From: Xenophilus azovorans DSM 13620
GTDB lineage: Bacteria; Pseudomonadota; Gammaproteobacteria; Burkholderiales; Burkholderiaceae_C
Length of the DNA stretch: 64,000 bases
NCBI RefSeq assembly: GCF_000745855.1
Contig: NZ_JQKD01000019.1
Location: 1 to 64,000, forward strand
Reading direction: 5' to 3'
The notes beneath the pieces were generated by a model. It was not told the origin of the DNA, made no database searches, and worked only from the letters and a program-made list of their open reading frames with translations. Both the position numbers and the translations under genes were made by a program. Shown in pieces: positions 1 through 8,900 of the stretch; the stretch's first letter is position 1, and the number at the start of each line of letters is the position of its first letter.

Positions 1-214
1 GTTGATCCATCGCCGGGCGCCCTGGAAGACCAGAGAGGCGGTGGAGTTAGCGACCTTGGAGTGGGTGTCATGGTTCAACAACCATCGGCTGATGGCCCCG
101 CTGGGCTACGTGCCGCCCGCCGAGTTCGAGACCACCTACTATCGCAATCTTGAGCAGCAGGCCACTCCGGCCTGACTCAAGCCAATCGGCCTCCGCGAAA
201 GCCGGGGCGGTTCA
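1..214 (+). mobile_element. right end of an IS3-family insertion sequence
   Basis: The window opens inside an IS3-type element. Its transposase tail ends at 175, and the likely outer terminus is the ggggcggttca at about 204-214. Read outward-in this begins TGAACCGCCCC, with the TG...CA terminal dinucleotides usual for IS3 elements. The neighbouring aminotransferase stops at 221, so the element sits only six bases beyond an intact gene. The other end lies outside the window, so target duplication cannot be tested. Confidence 0.7.
2..175 (+). CDS. IS3-family transposase OrfB, C-terminal part
   Basis: This is the last 57 codons of a DDE (rve-type integrase) transposase, running in from outside the window and ending in TGA at 173-175. 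The visible tail reads HRRAPWKTREAVE, WFNHRRLMAPLGYVPPAEFE and YYRNLEQQ. This is the classic OrfB C-terminus: the glutamate-helix remnant, the WFNxxRxHxxLGYxPPxEFE block and a short tail. It would catalyse transposition of the element together with an upstream OrfA by frameshifting, as in other IS3 members. The catalytic D, D and E lie upstream of the window, so whether the gene is intact is unknown. Confidence 0.85.
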   Translation: MIHRRAPWKTREAVELATLEWVSWFNNHRLMAPLGYVPPAEFETTYYRNLEQQATPA

Positions 215-220
215 GCCTGC

Positions 221-1519
221 TCACTCAAGAGAAGTTAAGACGCCGTCAAGCACGCCGACGGCCATATCAATGTGCTTAGCCTCTGAAACCAAGGCTGGTG
301 CCAGGGCGATAGTGTCCCCGGTGGCCCTAACAAGCACCCCCTTGTTGAAGCATGCTTGCAAGACCTCCAAGCCCCTGCGTCCAGCTACCGCATCGGGAGT
401 GAGTTCGACCGCACCCATAAGACCGAAATTGCGGATATCGTGGACCAAAGGATGCCCTCGCAACTTGTGAATCGATTGCTCTAGACAGTCCTCAAGTTTT
501 TTTGCTCTCTCAAGAAGTTCCTCGTCCTCTATGGCATCGAGAACCACTGATGCTGCCGCACAAGCAACGGGATGGGCCGAAGCCGTATACCCGTGATAGA
601 AGTCGATCTGGTCGGCCGGCGTGTTCTTGAATGTCTCTAGCATTTCTGAGTTGATGAGCACACCGCCCATCGGAATGGTCCCGTTTGTGATCGCTTTAGC
701 AGTAACGATCATGTCTGGGACAACTCCCATACGGTCTGCGGCAAAGGAGCTTCCAAGCCGTCCAAATCCGGTGATGACTTCATCAAAGATCAGCAGAATG
801 CCGTGCTTCTTTGTTATTTCTCTCAGGCGCTCAAGGTAGCCGACCGGAGGAACCAGGACCCCAGCGGATCCAGCCACCGGCTCCACAATCACTGCGGCTA
901 TGGTGGAAGCATCGTGCAGCTGAACGATCCTCTCGAGTGCGTCTGCAAGATATGCCCCGCCAGGCGGCTGGCCACGACTGAAAAGATTCTCCGATAGGCC
1001 GTGAGTGTGTGGAAGATGGTCAATGCCCGGCAGAAGGGGGCCGAAGTCTTTTCGATTTGCAGCCATGCCTCCTACTGAAATTCCACCAAAACCGACCCCG
1101 TGGTAGGAACGCTCGCGCCCAACGAGTCGCGACCTCTGTCCCTCGCCACGCATCTTGTGGAACTTCAAAGCCAGCTTCAACGCGGTATCCACCGCTTCAG
1201 AGCCGGAGTTCACCAGGAAGACGCGACCGAAGCCTTTCGGGGCGAACTCCAGCAGCCGGTCAGCATAGGCGAATCCAGTCGAGTGCCCCATTTGGAACAT
1301 GGGTGCATAGTCAAGCGTTGAAACTTGGCGGGCGATCGCTTCAGCCATCATTGTTCGGCCGTGCCCGATATTCACGCACCACAATCCAGAAACTGCATCA
1401 AGAATGGATCGGCCATCCTGTGCCTGGTAGAACACGCCGGCCGCTCTTTCGAGCATCCGGGGAGAAGCCTTGAACTTGCCGTGCGCTGTGAACGGCATGA
1501 AGAGCGACGCGGTGCTCAT
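221..1519 (-). CDS. class III PLP aminotransferase (omega-amino acid:pyruvate type)
   Basis: A 432-residue fold-type I, class III aminotransferase that would move an amino group from an omega-amino acid or amine to pyruvate in the cytoplasm. Landmarks are LWCVNIGHG near residue 50, the cofactor-phosphate loop NSGSEAVDTALK near 104-115, the aspartate loop IFDEVITGFGR near 244-254 and the Schiff-base lysine in TAKAITNG at about residue 275. Length matches the family. The start codon overlaps the amidase stop as ATGA, so the two are translationally coupled. It is the last gene of the GntR/Liv/amidase operon, where it probably handles the amine or beta-amino acid released by the amidase. The exact substrate is not readable. 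Confidence 0.9.
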   Translation of the reverse strand: MSTASLFMPFTAHGKFKASPRMLERAAGVFYQAQDGRSILDAVSGLWCVNIGHGRTMMAEAIARQVSTLDYAPMFQMGHSTGFAYADRLLEFAPKGFGRVFLVNSGSEAVDTALKLALKFHKMRGEGQRSRLVGRERSYHGVGFGGISVGGMAANRKDFGPLLPGIDHLPHTHGLSENLFSRGQPPGGAYLADALERIVQLHDASTIAAVIVEPVAGSAGVLVPPVGYLERLREITKKHGILLIFDEVITGFGRLGSSFAADRMGVVPDMIVTAKAITNGTIPMGGVLINSEMLETFKNTPADQIDFYHGYTASAHPVACAAASVVLDAIEDEELLERAKKLEDCLEQSIHKLRGHPLVHDIRNFGLMGAVELTPDAVAGRRGLEVLQACFNKGVLVRATGDTIALAPALVSEAKHIDMAVGVLDGVLTSLE

Positions 1520-2931
1520 CGGCCCCCCTGCGGCTCAATGGGCAGGGGCGATTGAAATGCTCGCTCAATTGCCTCGCCAGCTGCGAGACACAGATCTTCG
1601 CGAAACCGTCCCGCCACTACTTGGACGCCTGACGGGCGACCGCCCCGAATCCCAGTCGGGACAGATACAACAGGCAACCCCAGCGTGACGAGGCCGAGCA
1701 GGGGGCTTTGCGCCTCAAGAATCTCGCCCATCGTCTCGACGGTTCCCAAGTCCAGGTCCTGATCAAAGGGCTTCCACAAGGAAGCGGGCATCAACACGAT
1801 CGGGTACTTTTCCATGAATCCGATCCAGTCGCGAAGGATCGCGCTTCTGCGGACAAGTGCCTTGGAAAAGGTTTGAAGATCGACGGGAGGCGTGAGCTGG
1901 TCAATCAGCTCTGCTGATCGTTGAATCCCTTTGTCCCCAAGCTTTCGGATGTCAGGGAACATGCTTAGTCGTACTTCGCCCACAACAATCGTCTGCCACA
2001 AGCGAGCCGCTTCCTCAAAGCTTGGTGGCGCGACTTCTTCAACGTCATAGCCTGCCGCAGTTAAAGCCGCGCCTGCGTCTTGAAGACTGGCCGCCACTTC
2101 CGGGTCACATTTGGCGTTGGTCGGGCAGTACAAGGCTACCCGCTTATCCCGTGGTGCAGCATCAAACGTCCATGGAGCAGGTGTCCAGAGCGGATCTCGG
2201 GGATCGCGCACGGCCATTGGGGCAAGGCCAAGCCGAACGTCCGCAATTGTTCTGGCGACAAGTCCCTGAACACCCATTAGCTGGGCAGTAAACGGGCGGT
2301 CGGCTGTAGCCGCAGGGTTATAGGCAGGCACTCTTCCAATCGTTGGCCGAATACCAGCAACGCCACAACAGTACGCCGGGTATCGGATCGAACCGCCAAG
2401 ATCGTTGGCATGGCCGAGGAAGCCAAGGCCAGTGGCCACTGCGGCCGCGGCTCCACCGCTTGATCCGCCAGGAGTGATCGCGGGATCCCAAGGATTAAGG
2501 GTCCGACCGTGCAGGTCATTGTCCGTAAACCAGCGCCACGAGAAAGACGGGGTGTTCGTGCGACCAACGACTACAGCGCCAGCTTGCATCCAGTTCGCAA
2601 CGACGGGACTGCTCTCATTTGCGATGTGATTCTTGTTCGCTACGATTCCGTTCGTCGTCGCGCATCCCTTTTGATCCACGTTGATCTTGGTGGTAACCGG
2701 GACGCCATGCAGAGGCCCAAGCTGTATGCCGCTCGATAGAAGAGAGTCCGCGCGATCCGCCGCCTCAAGCGCAGTTTCGCGAAGGACTTCGACAACTGCG
2801 TTCACTTTTCCGTTTACCGCAGCGATCCTGTCCAGGACAGAGATCGTGGCCTCTCTCGAACTCAGTTCACCGCCAGCAATTGCTTCGGCAACTTTGACTG
2901 CCGACCATCTCCAAACGTCTGACATATCCAC
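1516..2931 (-). CDS. amidase signature family hydrolase
   Basis: A 471-residue amidase-signature enzyme that hydrolyses a carboxamide bond to acid plus ammonia or amine. The Ser-cisSer-Lys triad is visible: Lys82 in HGVPVTTKINVD, cis-Ser157 in the glycine/serine loop PGGSSGG, and nucleophile Ser181 in NDLGGSIRYPA. No signal peptide is seen, so it is likely cytoplasmic. The gene follows the LivF-like gene by three bases and overlaps the aminotransferase by four. That fits a pathway in which a Liv-type importer brings in an amide that is cleaved and then transaminated. The motifs do not distinguish amidase, aryl-acylamidase or amidotransferase-like substrates. Confidence 0.9.
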   Translation of the reverse strand: MDMSDVWRWSAVKVAEAIAGGELSSREATISVLDRIAAVNGKVNAVVEVLRETALEAADRADSLLSSGIQLGPLHGVPVTTKINVDQKGCATTNGIVANKNHIANESSPVVANWMQAGAVVVGRTNTPSFSWRWFTDNDLHGRTLNPWDPAITPGGSSGGAAAAVATGLGFLGHANDLGGSIRYPAYCCGVAGIRPTIGRVPAYNPAATADRPFTAQLMGVQGLVARTIADVRLGLAPMAVRDPRDPLWTPAPWTFDAAPRDKRVALYCPTNAKCDPEVAASLQDAGAALTAAGYDVEEVAPPSFEEAARLWQTIVVGEVRLSMFPDIRKLGDKGIQRSAELIDQLTPPVDLQTFSKALVRRSAILRDWIGFMEKYPIVLMPASLWKPFDQDLDLGTVETMGEILEAQSPLLGLVTLGLPVVSVPTGIRGGRPSGVQVVAGRFREDLCLAAGEAIERAFQSPLPIEPQGGR

Positions 2932-2934
2932 CTT

Positions 2935-3636
2935 TCAATGAGTCGTACTTGCGCCGAGGAAGCGGTCCTTGATCTCCTGCTGCCCGGCAAACTCCTGACG
3001 GGATGCGGAGTGGACGATGCGGCCCTGCTCGATGATGTAAAAACGGTTTGCTAGCCGCTCGCAAACGCGAAGGTTCTGCTCGACAAGAAGAATTGGGATG
3101 CCGCTATCGCGGATTGCGCCCAACATCGAAACAATCTCCGCGACGATTACTGGGGCTAAGCCCTCAGTTGGTTCGTCAAGAAGCAAAATGGATGGCGCAT
3201 TGACCAGTGCTCTGGCAATGGAGAGCATTTGCTGCTCTCCTCCGGAAAGCATTCCACCACCATTTTTTCGACGTTCTTTCAGCCGAGGGAAGATGCCGTA
3301 AACGTCGTCAATTGACCAGCGCGAATTTGCTCGCGATGCAATCTTCAAATTTTCGTCGACCGTCAGTCCAACGAAAATTCCTCGGTTCTCCGGGACCAGC
3401 GCAACGCCGCTGCGCGCAATTTCATGGGTGTGCCGTCCAACAAGGTTTTTGCCAAAGCACTCGATTTCACCCGAGGATGCTTGGACCAAGCCTGCAATCG
3501 TCTTTAAAGTAGTTGTCTTTCCCGCGCCGTTTCGCCCCAATAGCGCAACGAGCTCTCCCGGACCCACACTAAGTGAAACAGAGCTCAGCGCCTGGCTCTT
3601 GCCGTAGTAGGCATCAACTCTGTTCAGCTTCAGCAT
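2935..3636 (-). CDS. branched-chain amino acid-type ABC transporter ATPase, LivF-like
   Basis: A 233-residue cytoplasmic ATPase of the HAAT (Liv) importer class. Walker A is GRNGAGKTT near residue 37, the signature is LSGGEQQML near 132 and Walker B is ILLLDEPTEGLAP. The start at 3636 is chosen because GGGAG lies just upstream and homology begins at MLKLNRVDAYYGK; the open frame extends further upstream without family similarity. It overlaps the LivG-like gene by 23 bases. It would pair with the LivG-like ATPase to drive the LivHM-like pore in the same operon. Substrate cannot be inferred from the ATPase; the amidase next door hints at amides. Confidence 0.92.
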   Translation of the reverse strand: MLKLNRVDAYYGKSQALSSVSLSVGPGELVALLGRNGAGKTTTLKTIAGLVQASSGEIECFGKNLVGRHTHEIARSGVALVPENRGIFVGLTVDENLKIASRANSRWSIDDVYGIFPRLKERRKNGGGMLSGGEQQMLSIARALVNAPSILLLDEPTEGLAPVIVAEIVSMLGAIRDSGIPILLVEQNLRVCERLANRFYIIEQGRIVHSASRQEFAGQQEIKDRFLGASTTH

Positions 3637-4381
3637 CAACTTCTCCCAAATAGACAGTCCGCACTCGTGGGTCTGCCTCGACCACCGACGGAGTGCCCGT
3701 GCACACGACTTTGCCCTGGGCCAGCACCGTAACCGCATCGCTCAGTCGCATTACGATTCCCATGTTGTGCTCGATAAGAATCACTGTGTGCGTTCCTCTC
3801 AAGGAGGCAATCAAGCCAGTCATCTCTGGGACGTCGTCAACACCCATTCCAGAAGTTGGCTCGTCCAACAGCAGCACCGAAGGCTTCGATGCCAAGGCCA
3901 TGCCAACCTCAAGTCGTCTTTGCTGCGCGTGGGAAAGCTCGCAAGCCTTCGTCTCACGTTCGGCCTTCATCCCGACCTTCTGCAGTACTTCTTCAATGAC
4001 TTGGATCGCCGCTTGGTCGACATTCGATCCACGCCAGAGAGCCAGAGCTCGGTTGCCAGACTTCCCTTGCGCCGCGATCAGAAGGTTTTCTTCCACAGTG
4101 AGGTCAGGAAAAAGCGACGTAATCTGGAATGAACGTCCGACGCCCACAGCGACTCGCTTATGCGAAGGCAACCTCGATATGTCATCGCGCCCGACAAAAA
4201 CACTCCCCTTATCTGGGCGAAGCTCGCCTGACAAGCAATTGAAGAGCGTTGTCTTACCGGCACCGTTTGGGCCAATGATTGAGTGGATAGAACCTGCAGC
4301 AATATCAATGGAGACGTCACTAACAGCAGCAAAGTTGCCGAATGACTTCGATATCTTCTGCACTCGGACCGATGGACTCAC
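3614..4381 (-). CDS. branched-chain amino acid-type ABC transporter ATPase, LivG-like
   Basis: A 255-residue ATPase with Walker A GPNGAGKTT, a Q-loop after GRSFQIT, the signature SHAQQRRLEVG (a variant of the canonical LSGGQ) and Walker B VLLLDEPTSGMG. The GTG start at 4381 is supported by GGAGG seven bases upstream and by a GTGA overlap with the LivM-like stop. It is longer than its LivF partner and carries the extended C-terminal segment typical of LivG. The signature sequence SHAQQ instead of LSGGQ is common in LivG proteins and does not imply inactivity. It acts on the cytoplasmic face of the inner membrane. Confidence 0.92.
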   Translation of the reverse strand: MSPSVRVQKISKSFGNFAAVSDVSIDIAAGSIHSIIGPNGAGKTTLFNCLSGELRPDKGSVFVGRDDISRLPSHKRVAVGVGRSFQITSLFPDLTVEENLLIAAQGKSGNRALALWRGSNVDQAAIQVIEEVLQKVGMKAERETKACELSHAQQRRLEVGMALASKPSVLLLDEPTSGMGVDDVPEMTGLIASLRGTHTVILIEHNMGIVMRLSDAVTVLAQGKVVCTGTPSVVEADPRVRTVYLGEVDAEAEQS

Positions 4382-5352
4382 TGGGCAACCTCCTTCGCGC
4401 CGAGGCTGCGTTCGGCGCGCCATTCTCGACCCCGCTTGAACAGGGTCCTTGCTGCTCCAGCAAGGCCACCCGGGAGGTACAGCACGAGCGCAATGAGCAA
4501 CACCCCGAGAATCAGCAGCCACCGAGGCCACCAGGCCGAGAGCACGTTGCTCACGATGGTGAAGAATGCCGCTCCGACGAAAGCACCGTAGAGCGAGTGG
4601 GCGCCGCCAATGATGCTCATCATCAAGATTTCTTGGCTCATTAGGATTTCCACGTTGCTTATCGACGCGAGACCGAGAAAAAGTGCTTGGAGTGCACCAG
4701 CCAAGCCTGCCAATGCGCCAGAGATGCCGAACGCTGCAATCTTGAATAGTCTTGCGTCATAGCCACTCGCCACCGCGCGCTTTTCGTTTTCTCGGATTGC
4801 AACCAGCACTTTGCCAAACGGTGAGCGAGTAATATGAGTCAGGATGCACATCACCACGACGAAAAGCGTGGCGACCAAGATATAGAGAGATAGATTTGAT
4901 GAAATGCTAAACCCGACCACACTCGGTCGAGCCACGCCTTGCAGGCCGTTCTCACCGCCTGTCAAGCCTGGGAAAGCAAAGACCAGAAAGTAGATGAGCT
5001 GTGCGAACGCCAGGGTAAGCATCACGAAGTAGATGCCATGTCGCCGAATGGCCACAAGCCCAACCAATATGGCAGCCAGAGCGCCAGCTATGGTCGGCAG
5101 CAACAGGGTGAGCGCTATGCCCGCATCGAGGTGGACTCTCAAAAGGCCGGCCACATACGCGCCGATGCCGAAGAACCCGCCTTGGGCAAAGGACATAAGC
5201 CCTGTGTATCCCAAGAGCAGGTTTGACCCGAGCACTGCGAGCGCGAGGACCAGGATCTCGATGGAGACTGACTGAGAGCCGACCAGAAACGGCAGCAAGA
5301 CGACGAGCCCGCCGCTGATAGCGAATGTTCGGGTGATTGGGCCGATATGCAT
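4378..5352 (-). CDS. Liv-type ABC transporter permease, LivM-like
   Basis: A 324-residue inner-membrane permease with about eight to nine hydrophobic segments and the family blocks NLLLGYTGLMSFAQGGFFGIGAY near the N-terminus, ITRSPFGKVLVAIRENEKRA in the middle cytoplasmic loop, and IIGGAHSLYGAFVGAAFF toward the end. The start at 5352 (MHIGPITRTF) lies two bases after the LivH-like stop. The open frame runs 30 codons further upstream, but that stretch is polar and lies inside the upstream gene. It forms the translocation pore with the LivH-like protein. Confidence 0.92.
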   Translation of the reverse strand: MHIGPITRTFAISGGLVVLLPFLVGSQSVSIEILVLALAVLGSNLLLGYTGLMSFAQGGFFGIGAYVAGLLRVHLDAGIALTLLLPTIAGALAAILVGLVAIRRHGIYFVMLTLAFAQLIYFLVFAFPGLTGGENGLQGVARPSVVGFSISSNLSLYILVATLFVVVMCILTHITRSPFGKVLVAIRENEKRAVASGYDARLFKIAAFGISGALAGLAGALQALFLGLASISNVEILMSQEILMMSIIGGAHSLYGAFVGAAFFTIVSNVLSAWWPRWLLILGVLLIALVLYLPGGLAGAARTLFKRGREWRAERSLGAKEVAQ

Positions 5353-5354
5353 GG

Positions 5355-6212
5355 TTATGCCCGTCCAAGAAGCCCGTTCGGCCTCATAACGATGATCGCC
5401 GCCGCGGCCGCGAAGATCATGAGATTGGCACCGGGTGGCCACAAGCCGCTCATGACGCTTTGCGTCAGTCCAATGAGGAGAGCCGCCAGCAGTGCGCCGG
5501 AATAGCTTCCCATTCCACCAATGATCACGATGACAAAAGCGATTCCGAGCGCTTCTTGAGCGAGAAATGGCTCCACACCTCTCAACGGAGCGGCTAAGAC
5601 GCCAGCAATCGCCGCCAAGCCAGCGCCGAGCGCAAATGCTGCAGCGAATAATCGCTTAACGTTGACACCAAGAAGAGCCACCATGTCTATGCTCTCGCTT
5701 CCGGCTCGAAGGAGCGCACCGAGTCGCGTGCGCTCAAGAGCCAGCCAGAGCGCCGCTGTGAGGACCCCAGTGAAGGCAATAACAAAGAGCCGATACGTGG
5801 GGTAAGCGAAGTCGCCGGCCCGAACGACACCGCTAAAGGCGCTGGGCGTTGCAACGTTCAGCCCTTCGGTGCCCCACACGACGATGCACAACTCTTGGAT
5901 CACCAATGCCAGCCCCAATGTCAGCAAGATTTGGTACATATGCGGTAGTCGGTAGGCCCGCCGAATCAGGGTGTACTCGAGCACGAGGGCTGCGAGTCCG
6001 GCCATGACAGGGACCAGGAACAGGCATATCCAGAAGCTGATCTTTGCGTTTATGAGCGCAAAGCACGCGTAGGCAGCAGCCATGTAGAAGGCGCCGTGAG
6101 CGAAGTTCACGAAGTGCAGTAAGCCAAAGACAATGCTTAGGCCGGCTGCGATCAGGAAATAGATCATCCCCAAGCCCAATCCGTTCAGGGCTTGGAACAG
6201 GTAGAGCGTCAT
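5355..6212 (-). CDS. Liv-type ABC transporter permease, LivH-like
   Basis: A 285-residue inner-membrane permease of the LivH class. The N-terminal LNGLGLGMIYFLIAAGLSIVFG and HFVNFAHGAFYMAAAY blocks and the C-terminal IVIIGGMGSYSGALLAALL block are diagnostic; almost the entire chain is hydrophobic. It begins nine bases after the stop of the binding-protein gene and ends two bases before the LivM-like start. It heterodimerises with the LivM-like protein in the importer of this operon. Confidence 0.93.
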   Translation of the reverse strand: MTLYLFQALNGLGLGMIYFLIAAGLSIVFGLLHFVNFAHGAFYMAAAYACFALINAKISFWICLFLVPVMAGLAALVLEYTLIRRAYRLPHMYQILLTLGLALVIQELCIVVWGTEGLNVATPSAFSGVVRAGDFAYPTYRLFVIAFTGVLTAALWLALERTRLGALLRAGSESIDMVALLGVNVKRLFAAAFALGAGLAAIAGVLAAPLRGVEPFLAQEALGIAFVIVIIGGMGSYSGALLAALLIGLTQSVMSGLWPPGANLMIFAAAAAIIVMRPNGLLGRA

Positions 6213-6221
6213 TTCGCGGCT

Positions 6222-7424
6222 TTACGTGCGCATCTTGCACGCTGAGCGCGCTTGGTCGGGAAACGACTTGCCGCCACTGAGAACTTCGACGAAGTCGTCT
6301 TTGTCCTTCATTTGGCTCTTCGGCTTCCCCTTGAGCAGGTAGTAGTTCTTGATGACCTGGTGGTCGAAGTCTCGCACCTGCTCTTCACCAGTCAGTCCTG
6401 CGTACTTGTAGCCCTCAAGCTTCTTTGCAATGGCAGTGGGGGAAGTCGACCCGGCAAGCGCGATGCCGTCAAGCATCAGCTTTGCGCACGAGTATCCGAG
6501 TGCCATCGAGTGGTCGGGCGTCTCGTTATAGAGCTCTTTGCACTGGCGCACGAACTTCTGGTTGGCCGGCGTATCCAGGGTGTGCCAGTACTGCGCGCCA
6601 GCGTAGACGCCCTCCATAAGATCAGCACCGAGCGCGTGATATTCGTGCAGTCCGGTGGTCCACGTGGCCAGAATCGTGGTCTTTCCAGTGAGGCCAAAGT
6701 TTGCTGCCTGGCGGATACTGGCCTGCAGTTGGCCAGCGTAGTTGAGCAGCAGCAGGACGTCTGGCTTGGCTGCAGCAGCTGCTGTCAGGTATCCGGAGAA
6801 TTCTCGGTCTTGAAGTGAGTGGTAGGTGTTGCCCACGTGTTCAATGTTCAGTTCGCTGAACACGCGCTTGGCGTTGGCGAGCATCCCTTCACCGAACACC
6901 ACTTGCGGAGTGATGGTGTACCAGCGCTTGGCGGCGGGAAGGAGTTTGGCTAGGGGCCTGACCGACTGTTCAACGGCGCCGAACGTGGGGACGGAATAGC
7001 GGAAGGTGGACGCGTTGCAGTCGGCTCCCGTGACTTCATCAGCCCCGACGGCAGTGATGTAGACGCCGCCGGCCTTAGCAACTTCTTTACTGATCGAAAG
7101 CGCAGCAGCAGATATCACTTCGCCTGTGAAGATCAAAGCCTTTCGCTGCTCCATCGCGTCGATGACCTTCCGAACGGCCTTTGCGGGGTTTGCCTCAGAG
7201 TCCAACACCATTCGCTCGACGGTGAGTCCGTTTACCTTTCCGCCGCGCTCGGCCAAGGCGGCTTTCGCGCCCAGGTCTGACAGGCGTCCGATGCCTGCTA
7301 GAGGGCCCGATAGCGGCAGGATGTCTACAAGCAACACCCCTTGACTTTGCGCCAGAGCATTGCCGGGCAGGCATGCGACAGCAGCAGATGATCCAGCGAT
7401 TGCGATGAAGTCGCGCCTATTCAT
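6222..7424 (-). CDS. periplasmic binding protein of a Liv-type ABC importer
   Basis: A 400-residue type I periplasmic binding protein (ANF/Peripla_BP_6 group) that captures the ligand for the LivHMGF-like importer. The N-terminus NRRDFIAIAGSSAA has a twin-arginine pattern and ends with AQS, suggesting Tat or Sec export. The mature start VLLVDILPLSGPLAGIGRLSD is the typical first strand of this fold. It lies between the GntR regulator (nine-base gap) and livH, so the substrate sensed by the regulator may be the ligand carried here. Ligand residues cannot be assigned; alpha-amino acids, short amides or aromatic acids are all seen in this family. Confidence 0.9.
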   Translation of the reverse strand: MNRRDFIAIAGSSAAVACLPGNALAQSQGVLLVDILPLSGPLAGIGRLSDLGAKAALAERGGKVNGLTVERMVLDSEANPAKAVRKVIDAMEQRKALIFTGEVISAAALSISKEVAKAGGVYITAVGADEVTGADCNASTFRYSVPTFGAVEQSVRPLAKLLPAAKRWYTITPQVVFGEGMLANAKRVFSELNIEHVGNTYHSLQDREFSGYLTAAAAAKPDVLLLLNYAGQLQASIRQAANFGLTGKTTILATWTTGLHEYHALGADLMEGVYAGAQYWHTLDTPANQKFVRQCKELYNETPDHSMALGYSCAKLMLDGIALAGSTSPTAIAKKLEGYKYAGLTGEEQVRDFDHQVIKNYYLLKGKPKSQMKDKDDFVEVLSGGKSFPDQARSACKMRT

Positions 7425-7433
7425 ATCGGCTCC

Positions 7434-8198
7434 TTAGAACGTGTGGTTGGGTTGCAGAGTGAGGTTTCGCTTTACGGGGGTTTCCAGGGCGTGCCCGTGA
7501 TGTTGGACATCACTCATGTGCTCCGCCATGATCTTTCGCGCTTTCTTCGCGTCAGCGCGTTGAATTGCGCGCACGAGAGCCACGTGGCTGTCGGTGATCG
7601 TTTCTTCCAGATCTACGTTGTGGCTTCTGGCGTACTTCGGGAGCACCATACTTCGCAGGACGTCATTTAGAAGTCTGCACATCATTCCAAGCAGAGGACT
7701 CGGACAAAGCTCCGCAAGACGATCGTGGAACGCGAGCTCGATGTTGCGCCGCGCTTCCCAATCCCCTCCCTCGTCCGGATGGCTGCGCTTGGCCAGCACG
7801 AGGAGTTCCTCGATCTCGTCTTCGCTTACTCGATTCACCAGTGAGGCGGCCAATTCAGGCTCGAGCACCTTGCGAAGCGCATAGACCTGCCCCGTGGAGA
7901 TTTCACGGAAGTAAAGGTAGCTGTAGACGGACTCCAGGCACTGCTCGTAAGGGACCGCCATCAGCACGGCCCCACCGGCGGGTCCCGTTGTGATGCGGAT
8001 CAGTCCATGAACCTCAAGAACCTTGAGCGCTTCGCGAATCGTCCCTTTCGATGCCGCGAATAGGGCCATAAGCTCATGCTCGCGCGGGAGTCGGTCGCCG
8101 GGCTTTTTGTCGTTCTTGACTATCCAATCCTTGATCTGGTCAGCAATAAGGTCCGACCGCTTGACCTTGCGTCTCACGGCGTCTGTCATGTTTATCAT
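7434..8198 (-). CDS. GntR-family transcriptional regulator, FadR subfamily
   Basis: A 254-residue regulator. The winged helix occupies about residues 13-85 (LIADQIKDWIV, GDRLPREHELM, SKGTIREALKVLEVHGLI) and is followed by an all-helical FCD effector domain with the metal/ligand histidines expected around LAFHDRLAE and EHMSDVQHH. It is the first gene of the Liv/amidase operon, nine bases ahead of the binding protein, so it probably represses its own operon until the imported amide or a product binds. An inverted repeat covers the start codon. The start at 8198 is tentative: a second ATG at 8189 is possible, and neither has a clear ribosome-binding site. Confidence 0.88.
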   Translation of the reverse strand: MINMTDAVRRKVKRSDLIADQIKDWIVKNDKKPGDRLPREHELMALFAASKGTIREALKVLEVHGLIRITTGPAGGAVLMAVPYEQCLESVYSYLYFREISTGQVYALRKVLEPELAASLVNRVSEDEIEELLVLAKRSHPDEGGDWEARRNIELAFHDRLAELCPSPLLGMMCRLLNDVLRSMVLPKYARSHNVDLEETITDSHVALVRAIQRADAKKARKIMAEHMSDVQHHGHALETPVKRNLTLQPNHTF

Positions 8199-8213
8199 GA
8201 TGAATAGGATAAA
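8191..8213. promoter_or_regulatory. inverted repeat over the GntR start codon, probable operator
   Basis: TTTATC (8191-8196) and GATAAA (8208-8213) form a perfect 6-bp inverted repeat with an 11-bp spacer, and the palindrome ATCATGAT sits inside. The AT-rich site stands out from its surroundings and overlaps the initiation region of the GntR gene. That is where an autorepressing GntR protein would act. Binding by this particular regulator is inference. Confidence 0.45.
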
Positions 8214-8396
8214 TGTGCGTGAAGCCCCGCGGCTACTGGTGCTTACCCTTGATCAAGCGGTGGAGAGACGGAAACGAGCCTGGCGCGCGCAAAGCAACGG
8301 TCAAACTCCAGCGGCATAAGCGGAGCTAATTCAGCGGACGCCGCTTTCAGCCGACCAGTGCCGAGGGTCGTCAGGGCGCCGGACGAGCCCGGTGGG

Positions 8397-8900
8397 CTAG
8401 CTTCTGTCGAAGACTTCAAGGGGAACAGAGCGACTGACCACCTCGCGTAATGCGAAGCTCGACTCGATTCGAGCGACATTCGGCAGGCGGGACAACTGTG
8501 TTTTGTGGACTCGCCCGAAGTCCTGAAGGTCGCGAACCAGAAGGATCAGCAGATAGTCGTTCGATCCCGACATCAACATGCATCTCAGCACATTTCCGCA
8601 TGCCTGAACCGCACGCTCGAACTCCTCCAGACCCGCCTCCTTCTGAGTACTCAGAGCGATCTGCACAACGACGGTAGTACAGAACCCAAACTGGGTAAGG
8701 TCCAATGACGCTCGGTACCCCTTGATGAGCCCCGCATCTTCGAGAGCTTTTTGCCGGCGTGCGACCGCACTTGTAGACAGGTGCACGGCATCAGCGAGCT
8801 CAACGCTGGTGGTCCGTCCTCGCAACGACAGCTCTCTCAAGAGTTGGAGGTCGATCTTGTCCACCGCAGTGGCGCACGGAAGGCAACGGCCCAACACCAT
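8397..8900 (-). CDS. Lrp/AsnC-family transcriptional regulator
   Basis: A regulator of about 160 residues. It has an N-terminal helix-turn-helix (VDKIDLQLLRELSLRGRTT, VELADAVHLSTSAVARRQKAL) and a C-terminal RAM domain (FCTTVVVQIAL, CMLMSGSNDYLLILLVRDL) that oligomerises and may bind an amino acid. The start is uncertain. The frame is open to 8999, homology begins at a GTG at 8864, and no candidate has a good ribosome-binding site; 8900 is a compromise giving a normal length. It is the gene just upstream of the GntR/Liv operon on the same strand and may act on it. The downstream 198-base gap holds the GntR operator and nothing else I recognise. Confidence 0.82.
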   Translation of the reverse strand: MVLGRCLPCATAVDKIDLQLLRELSLRGRTTSVELADAVHLSTSAVARRQKALEDAGLIKGYRASLDLTQFGFCTTVVVQIALSTQKEAGLEEFERAVQACGNVLRCMLMSGSNDYLLILLVRDLQDFGRVHKTQLSRLPNVARIESSFALREVVSRSVPLEVFDRS

